A stretch of 64,000 nucleotides of DNA, from positions 186,001 through 250,000 of the forward strand of contig JBDNIY010000017.1 in assembly GCA_041688015.1 (NCBI GenBank), given 5' to 3'. Positions 58,681-64,000 of the stretch are shown in pieces. The notes under the pieces were generated by a model that saw only the letters and a list, made by a program, of their open reading frames with translations, was not told the origin of the DNA and made no database searches. Every line of letters starts with the position of its first letter. Within the stretch, counting starts at the first letter, position 1. This stretch comes from Parvibaculum sp041688015. Its GTDB lineage: Bacteria > Pseudomonadota > Alphaproteobacteria > Parvibaculales > Parvibaculaceae. The position numbers and the translations under genes were made by a program.

Positions 58681-61279
58681 TGTTGATGATCTTGCCCGGA
58701 ACCACGATGACCTTGCGGATGGCTTTCCCATCGATCGCCTTCTCCACTTTTTCGAGGGCGAGAGCTGCCTGCTCGATTGTCTTGTTATCCGCGTCCCGTG
58801 CGATGACGAGTTCGTCCCGGCGCTTGCCGTTCACTTGGACCGCGATTGTGGCTGTATCTTCTACGAGGAGAGCGGCGACGGCAACCGGCCATGGCGTATC
58901 GACCACCAGCGTGGTGTGGCCAAGCTCCACCCAGCACTCCTCGGCCAGATGCGGCATCATCGGGGCGGTGACCAAAACCATGGTCTCCAGCGCCTCGCGG
59001 TGGGCCCAGGCGGCAGCCTTGAGATCGCGGCCCGGCTCGAAGATTGAAATGGCATTGGCAAGCTCATAAACGCGAGCAACCGCGCGATTGAGCCGCAGAT
59101 TGTCGAGATCATCAGTGAGGGCGGCAAGCGCGCGATGGCTGGCGCGATGGAGCGCCATGGCGGGTGCATCGAGTGTTGCAGGCTCGGGGGTGCCGGGCGG
59201 GCAGAGCAGTTCAAGATCAGTTGTGATCAGACGCCATAGGCGTTGGGTGAAGCGCCAAGCCCCTTCGGCACCGGCTTCTGACCACTGAACATCACGTTCG
59301 GGCGGGGAGTCCGATAGAATGAACCAGCGCGCTGTGTCGGCGCCATATTGGCCAATGATGGCGGTCGGATTGATGACGTTGCGCTTGGACTTCGACATGG
59401 ACTCGATGGGTCCAACGGTAACGCGTTCGCCCGTTTCGACGTGAACCGGCTCGCCATTGGTCTGCTTGACTTCTTCGGGAAAGAGCCAGCGCCCGTCTTC
59501 GCCCTTATAGGTTTCATGCGTTACCATGCCTTGGGTGAAAAGCCCAGCGAAGGGTTCTTTCAGGCCGAGATGCCCGGTGGCCGACATGGCGCGCGAGAAA
59601 TAGCGCGAATAGAGCAGGTGCAAGATCGCGTGTTCGACACCGCCGATATATTGGTCCACCGGTAGCCAATAATCGACCGCAGCGCGTTCGGTCGGCTTGG
59701 CTGATTTGGGCGAACAGAAACGGGCGAAATACCAGCTGGAATCGACAAAGGTATCAAACGTGTCGGTCTCGCGGGTGGCGGGCTTGGCGCAAGTCGGGCA
59801 GGCGACGTGTTTCCAGGTCGGGTGACGATCGAGCGGATTGCCGGGTGTATCGAAGGTGACATCCTCGGGCAGGCGCACAGGCAGATCCTTGGCTGGCACC
59901 GGCACGACACCGCAGGCCTCGCAATGGATCACCGGGATCGGGCAGCCCCAATAGCGCTGGCGCGAGATGCCCCAATCGCGCAGGCGGAAATTGACGGTGC
60001 CTTCGCCGAGCTTAAGGCTTTCGAGCTTTGCGATGGCGGCGCGTTTGGCGGCAGTGACATCGAGGCCGTCGAGAAAGCGCGAATTGACGGCAATGCCGTC
60101 GCCGGTGAAAGCGTCTTTACCAGTTGAGAGCGTATCAAGGAAGGCGCACTGAGCGTCGGCATCGAGGTCTTTGGGGGCCACCACCGGAATGACAGGCAGA
60201 CTATATTTGCGGGCAAAGTCGATGTCGCGCTGGTCATGGGCGGGGCAGCCGAAAATCGCGCCGGTGCCATAGTCCATCAGCACAAAATTGGCGACATAAA
60301 CCGGCAGATCATGGCCGTCGATAAAGGGGTGGCGGGCTTTGAGGCCGGTATCGACGCCCTTCTTTTCGACTTTTTCGAGCGCCGCTTCGGTTGTGCCGGT
60401 GAGGGCTGATTCCTTGAGAAAGGCGGCGATGGCGGGATTGCTCGCAGCCAGTTCAATGGCAAGCGGATGGCCGGGTGAAATAGCGCAGAAGGATGCGCCG
60501 AACAAAGTGTCGGGGCGCGTCGTAAAAACTTCGAGACTGGCTGCGTTGTCTTTTGCGCCAGTGAGCGGGAAGAAAACACGCGCGCCTTCTGAACGCCCGA
60601 TCCAGTTTTTCTGCATCAGCCGAACTTTTTCGGGCCAGCGGTCCAGCGTGTCGAGGCCAGCGAGGAGCTCGTCGGCCATGTCCGTGATCTTGAGGAACCA
60701 TTGGGTCAGCTCACGGCGCTCAACCAATGCGCCTGAACGCCAGCCTCGGCCGTCGATCACTTGCTCGTTGGCGAGCACGGTGTTGTCCACCGGGTCCCAG
60801 TTCACATAGGCTTTTTTGCGCGTGACGAAGCCTGCTTTGAGGAAGTCGAGAAACAGTTCCTGTTCGTGCCAGTAATAGTCTGGGTCGCAGGTGGCAAATT
60901 CGCGGTTCCAGTCAATCGCCAGCCCCATGCCCTTCAACTGGGCACGCATGGTGGCGATGTTTTCGTAGGTCCATTTGGCGGGATGGGTGTTGTGTTCAAT
61001 AGCTGCGTTTTCGGCCGGCATGCCGAAAGCGTCCCAGCCCATCGGGTGGAGCACGTTATGGCCACGGGCGCGCTTGTAGCGTGCGATGACGTCGCCGATC
61101 GTGTAGTTGCGGACATGGCCCATGTGGATTTTCCCCGATGGATAGGGGAACATCTCCAGGACGTAATATTTGGGCTTGCCTTCGGCGTCGGCCCCTTCGC
61201 GCGTCAGGAAGCTGCCGCGATCTGTCCAGACCTTTTGCCATTTCGGTTCACTGGCGAGGGCGTTGTAGCGTGTGGACAT
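58670..61279 (-). CDS. leuS: Leucyl-tRNA synthetase
   Basis: An 869-residue class Ia synthetase. HIGH-type motif HMGH (52-55) in YPSGKIHMGHVRNYTIGD, KMSKS-type SMSKSKRNVINP around residue 625, the editing domain with FTTRPDTLFGASF, the zinc-like CEACGVVPVPAKDLP, and the anticodon and C-terminal domains are all present. Full length. First gene of leuS-lptE-holA. A DUF3576 gene lies 140 bases upstream on the same strand. Confidence 0.98.
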   Translation of the reverse strand: MSTRYNALASEPKWQKVWTDRGSFLTREGADAEGKPKYYVLEMFPYPSGKIHMGHVRNYTIGDVIARYKRARGHNVLHPMGWDAFGMPAENAAIEHNTHPAKWTYENIATMRAQLKGMGLAIDWNREFATCDPDYYWHEQELFLDFLKAGFVTRKKAYVNWDPVDNTVLANEQVIDGRGWRSGALVERRELTQWFLKITDMADELLAGLDTLDRWPEKVRLMQKNWIGRSEGARVFFPLTGAKDNAASLEVFTTRPDTLFGASFCAISPGHPLAIELAASNPAIAAFLKESALTGTTEAALEKVEKKGVDTGLKARHPFIDGHDLPVYVANFVLMDYGTGAIFGCPAHDQRDIDFARKYSLPVIPVVAPKDLDADAQCAFLDTLSTGKDAFTGDGIAVNSRFLDGLDVTAAKRAAIAKLESLKLGEGTVNFRLRDWGISRQRYWGCPIPVIHCEACGVVPVPAKDLPVRLPEDVTFDTPGNPLDRHPTWKHVACPTCAKPATRETDTFDTFVDSSWYFARFCSPKSAKPTERAAVDYWLPVDQYIGGVEHAILHLLYSRYFSRAMSATGHLGLKEPFAGLFTQGMVTHETYKGEDGRWLFPEEVKQTNGEPVHVETGERVTVGPIESMSKSKRNVINPTAIIGQYGADTARWFILSDSPPERDVQWSEAGAEGAWRFTQRLWRLITTDLELLCPPGTPEPATLDAPAMALHRASHRALAALTDDLDNLRLNRAVARVYELANAISIFEPGRDLKAAAWAHREALETMVLVTAPMMPHLAEECWVELGHTTLVVDTPWPVAVAALLVEDTATIAVQVNGKRRDELVIARDADNKTIEQAALALEKVEKAIDGKAIRKVIVVPGKIINIVV

Positions 61280-61419
61280 GATTTGGGGCTCTGAAGAGAA
61301 GAGATGTGGAGGCGATCCGGGCGGGCCGAGGTTTGTGCTTGTGTCAAACCCCGGCTGCCGCGTCTCGATGCAAGGCCCTCATAGGAGGTCCGTTGGGCTT
61401 AATCAATTGACGTATTTGA

Positions 61420-62040
61420 TCAGTTAACGGCGGTATCGCCAGCCTCGGTGGAGTTGATGTGCAACTGGCGGGCGCGCACCAGAATGGCGTTTTCGATTTT
61501 GGTACTGGTGGTGGTGTCAGTCTCACTGTCAATCCAGCCGAGCTTGGGGTCCATCTTCTGGCGGAATACGGCGACCTTGACGCCATCGGCACGCAGGCGG
61601 CGGTCGAGAATATAGACCGTCAGCTTGAAGCGTTCGCCCAGTGCCTTGGGGTCTTGATACCAGTCGGTAATGATGACGCCGCCGAACGGATCGGCAGAGG
61701 CCAGCGGCATGAAAGAGATCGTGTCGAGCGAGGCGCGCCACAAGAAGCTGTTGACGCCGATGCCCTGACCGGCAGATGCCTTGTCGCTGCCACCGCCAAA
61801 CAATGTGATGCCATCTTCGCCAAAGATCGTCTGGCGCTCACCTTGCGGATTAGGATTGGTTGGGCCTGTCCCTTGCGTGGAGGGGTAATTGGCCTCGGAA
61901 CTGATGCTGCCACAACCGCCCAGCGCGAGCGTGCCAAGCAGCAGCCCAATTCCAACCATGGAACCAGCTAAGCGCCCACGATAGCCAGAACGCCCACAAT
62001 AGCCTGAGCTCTCTGGGCGCACGAAAAATTCATTCTTCAT
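61420..62040 (-). CDS. DUF3576 lipoprotein
   Basis: A 206-residue lipoprotein: hydrophobic segment with lipobox LALGGC, a linker, then the DUF3576 domain (GIGVNSFLWRASLDTISFMP, ADPFGGVIITDWYQDP, ERFKLTVYILDRRLRADGVK, ENAILVRARQLHINSTE). Function unknown; it sits just before leuS in many alphaproteobacteria. The chosen ATG 62040 gives a long pre-signal part containing an 18-bp doubling (SGYCGR-SGYRGR). ATG 61959 is the alternative start and would give a standard signal peptide. Confidence 0.85.
   Translation of the reverse strand: MKNEFFVRPESSGYCGRSGYRGRLAGSMVGIGLLLGTLALGGCGSISSEANYPSTQGTGPTNPNPQGERQTIFGEDGITLFGGGSDKASAGQGIGVNSFLWRASLDTISFMPLASADPFGGVIITDWYQDPKALGERFKLTVYILDRRLRADGVKVAVFRQKMDPKLGWIDSETDTTTSTKIENAILVRARQLHINSTEAGDTAVN
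61969..62004 (-). repeat. 18-bp doubling in the N-terminus of the DUF3576 gene
   Basis: Two 18-base units at 61969-61986 and 61987-62004, each containing CGCCCACxATAGCC on the plus strand, encode SGYRGR and SGYCGR. Confidence 0.65.
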
Positions 62041-62700
62041 CGCTTACGGCAGTCCTCTTGCGTTTAAGCCCCGATTGTCCCCACTCCCAGGCCGGCGGAT
62101 TGCCTCCGAACCTGCTCCCGACGGGCCGATTTGTGCCGAAAACCCCGATCCAAAATCGCCCCCTGCTGGTTCTTGCGCACCTCAATGGTCTGAGCAAGTT
62201 AAATTCGGCAAATTCCGCCAAATAAAGCCATTTTCAAAGCGCTGAACTCCAAGCCTGACGCTTATAGCCGAGGTGGGTCACTGGCTGCAATCGCGCGCGT
62301 TGGTCGGTCAGTAGGAAAGTGCATCATCTGACGCAATGAGGAGCGGGGGTTCGCTGTGGCAATTTCGACACAAAGTGTCCCAAATGTCGGGTCTCTTTTG
62401 GCCTGATATGCTTGGTTCACGTCTCGATGCGCTCGTATATGGCTTTGGACGCGCGCCATAACGCCTTGCTGCGGCTTGGTTAATCACTTGTGCCCTTTAC
62501 GCAACATGTGACGACTTTCAGGCTTTTTGGGGGTTCGGTTGACTTGACGCGACAGCCTTATCACCTGATTAATCAACACACGCGCTCGGGGGGCACTTAC
62601 CACGATATTCGTCAGCCCGGCGATGAACGCGACCAGGATCATGAGTTTGATTGTTGGGTCGTTTAATTGAACAGCTAACGCTGACCACTGCGAGGAACAT
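62041..62700. other. Non-coding region before the porin gene
   Basis: 660 bases between divergent DUF3576 and porin genes. No gene is supported. It holds the porin promoter (62544-62572) and, near its left end, the start region of the DUF3576 transcript with TTCGGCAAATTCCGCC (62204-62219), an imperfect inverted repeat. The porin transcript leader would be about 120 bases. Confidence 0.55.
62544..62572 (+). promoter_or_regulatory. Putative porin promoter
   Basis: TTGACG (62544-62549), 17-base spacer, GATTAA (62567-62572). The -10 lies inside the 10-bp palindrome TGATTAATCA (62566-62575), which could be an operator. Confidence 0.5.
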
Positions 62701-63846
62701 ATGAAAAAGATACTCCTTGGCACGACCGCCCTTGTCGCAGTCGGCCTTCTTGCCGGCCCTGCGCTCGCGAGCGACCCGCTGAAGGTTACCGTCGGCGGTA
62801 ACGTCGTCACAGGCTTCTACGTTGTCGACGCCGATAACGTTGGCCCCGTGGCTACTCAGGACACGAAGGTTGCTGTCGTTGCCCGTAACATCGACATCAT
62901 TGCCGAAGGCACACTCGACAACGGCATGACAGCCGGTGTGGACGCCAAGCTCATGCTCGGTTCGGATTTTTCGAACTCCACGAGCGCGGCCAACAGCAAT
63001 GGCTTTGCGACATTCCGCCAGCTCTTTGCTTACCTCGAAGGCGGCTTTGGTCGTTTCGAAATCGGTGGCACAGATGGCGCCGCCTACAAGATGCACTACA
63101 CCTCGCCTTGGTTCGTTCCGGGCAACGGTGTTGACTCGCCGAACATCTACAACGCCTCTGCTTCGGCGCCGGGCTTTGTTCGTGCTTCAACATTCTCGCT
63201 GATGGCCACAAATGCGAACAAGGTGAGCTACTTCACACCGCGTCTCGCCGGCTTCCAGCTCGGCGCGTCCTACACGCCGGATGCCACGCAGAACAACGTG
63301 ACGGCCAACGGTTTGAACAACAAGATTGATCCGACTGCTGGTAGCACCATCCAGCAGGTCTTCGAAATTGCCGCCAACTATGCCGGTACTTTCGGTGGCG
63401 TTGACGTCGGTGTTGATGGTTTTTACACCTCTGGCCAGACGGCCCGGGCTGGTTCCGACCCTGAAGAATATGGCTTTGGTGCCAACCTTGGTTACGCCGG
63501 CTTCACGCTCGGTGGTGCATGGTACCAGAACAATGACATGCTCCCGACCAACGCTCCTTCGCAGGCACGTAACAATCGTAACGCCCAAGTTTGGACCGTT
63601 GGTCTGAGCTATGCCACAGGCCCGTGGACAGTTGGCGCTGCCTATCTTGATAGCCAGGACGATTCGGGTGCACCGGTTCCATCCGTCAACTTCGACAACT
63701 CCAACACCTCATACCAGGTTGGTGGCGGCTACAGCCTCGGTTCCGGCGTTGATCTCGGTCTCGACCTGCAGTTGAACCAGATCGACAATGGCACCGTCAG
63801 CTATGACGCAAAGTCAGCCGGTCTTGTGCTCGCGGTTTCGTTCTAA
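62701..63846 (+). CDS. Alphaproteobacterial general porin
   Basis: A 381-residue outer-membrane beta-barrel. Signal peptide MKKILLGTTALVAVGLLAGP, cut after ALA, then SDPLKVTVGGNVVTGFYVVD; repeated amphipathic strands such as FGRFEIGGTDGAAYKMHY, GAWYQNN, GLSYATGPWTVGAAYLDS; and a C-terminal strand ending VLAVSF with terminal Phe, the BAM recognition signal. Related to general diffusion porins; the pore selectivity is unknown. Preceded by its own promoter and ended by a strong terminator, with high use of favoured codons suggesting strong expression. Confidence 0.9.
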   Translation: MKKILLGTTALVAVGLLAGPALASDPLKVTVGGNVVTGFYVVDADNVGPVATQDTKVAVVARNIDIIAEGTLDNGMTAGVDAKLMLGSDFSNSTSAANSNGFATFRQLFAYLEGGFGRFEIGGTDGAAYKMHYTSPWFVPGNGVDSPNIYNASASAPGFVRASTFSLMATNANKVSYFTPRLAGFQLGASYTPDATQNNVTANGLNNKIDPTAGSTIQQVFEIAANYAGTFGGVDVGVDGFYTSGQTARAGSDPEEYGFGANLGYAGFTLGGAWYQNNDMLPTNAPSQARNNRNAQVWTVGLSYATGPWTVGAAYLDSQDDSGAPVPSVNFDNSNTSYQVGGGYSLGSGVDLGLDLQLNQIDNGTVSYDAKSAGLVLAVSF

Positions 63847-63870
63847 TCGCAGCGACACGATTTGATTTGA

Positions 63871-63902
63871 GAGAGCGGGCCTTGTGCCCGCTCTCTTTTT
63901 TT
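63871..63902 (+). terminator. Intrinsic terminator of the porin gene
   Basis: GAGAGCGGGC (63871-63880) pairs perfectly with GCCCGCTCTC (63886-63895) around CTTGT, followed by seven T. The remaining 98 bases of the window hold an ATG at 63966 (frame MNPLVISLCPR, open to the edge) that might begin another gene. Confidence 0.95.
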
Positions 63903-64000
63903 GTGCTCCAATTTATGTCTTGATTTCTAGGGCTAATCCTCAGTGCATCTAGAACAGGGTAGCTCATGAACCCTCTTGTCATTTCGCTCTGTCCTCGGAT

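Noticed and set aside
1..64000. tRNA, rRNA, CRISPR arrays, transposase genes, phage genes
   Set aside because: None recognised on either strand; gaps contain only promoters, hairpins and short repeats.
63966..64000. Start of another gene at the right edge
   Set aside because: ATG 63966 opens MNPLVISLCPR, but only 11 codons are visible and the ribosome site is weak; not enough to call.

Overview
The window is a chromosomal segment of an alphaproteobacterium (GC-rich, Gram-negative). The class assignment rests on several observations: the gene order PPDK-regulator / intergenic / hemE-hemH-hemJ-rho and mnmE-mnmG-rsmG-parA-parB; the neighbourhood dnaQ-coaE-aroE-maf; alphaproteobacterial conserved proteins (DUF2244, DUF3576, DUF6489, PAS_5); an alphaproteobacterial RpoH-type promoter before dnaK; and a signal-peptide porin. 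I cannot place it below class level. Almost everything is core housekeeping, and no phage, plasmid, CRISPR, rRNA or tRNA genes are seen.

Layout, left part: ydbH-ynbE-ydbL envelope locus (77-2722). A small AT-richer accessory patch follows, with a broken HTH gene and a DUF5343 gene (2777-4259). The rph-rdgB-hemW operon (4260-6740) is divergent from hrcA and grpE. Then come an NnrU-like protein, AlkB, a SEL1 lipoprotein, dnaK-dnaJ, dapB-gpmA, nth, envelope proteins, a frameshifted methyltransferase, an adenosine-kinase-like PfkB protein, and coaA-hisE. The his cluster (hisB-DUF2628-hisH-hisA-hisF) is divergent from hslVU.

Middle: HTH-smr-mltA-timA, fxsA, secB, and dnaQ, coaE-aroE-maf-ppsR lead leftward up to a 564-bp gap (36581-37144). 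The haem genes and rho lead rightward from it. This switch of coding strand, the conserved hemE / RP001-type context and a Caulobacter-like DnaA G-box make the gap the predicted chromosomal replication origin.

Right part: rho is followed by palindromic repeats, a PAS_5 protein with a remnant of a second copy, an oxidoreductase, a four-repeat membrane protein, a dienelactone hydrolase, a tiny gene divergent from a GcvA-type LysR regulator, a GNAT enzyme and a DUF255 thioredoxin-fold protein. Then comes the segregation block mnmE-mnmG-rsmG-parA-parB with two perfect parS palindromes, one of them inside rsmG. leuS-lptE-holA, a DUF3576 lipoprotein and a porin close the window.

The genes combine haem synthesis (HemE, HemH, HemJ, HemW), protein folding (HrcA, GrpE, DnaK, DnaJ, HslUV, SecB), histidine synthesis, outer-membrane building (YdbH/YnbE, LptE, porin, MltA) and replication/segregation (oriC, ParABS, DnaQ, HolA). 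No new multi-gene system stands out. The unusual signals are short diverged 13-19 bp tandem duplications at many gene edges, gene remnants, a probable unannotated 53-aa gene, convergent genes whose stop codons share bases or abut, and the origin/parS architecture.
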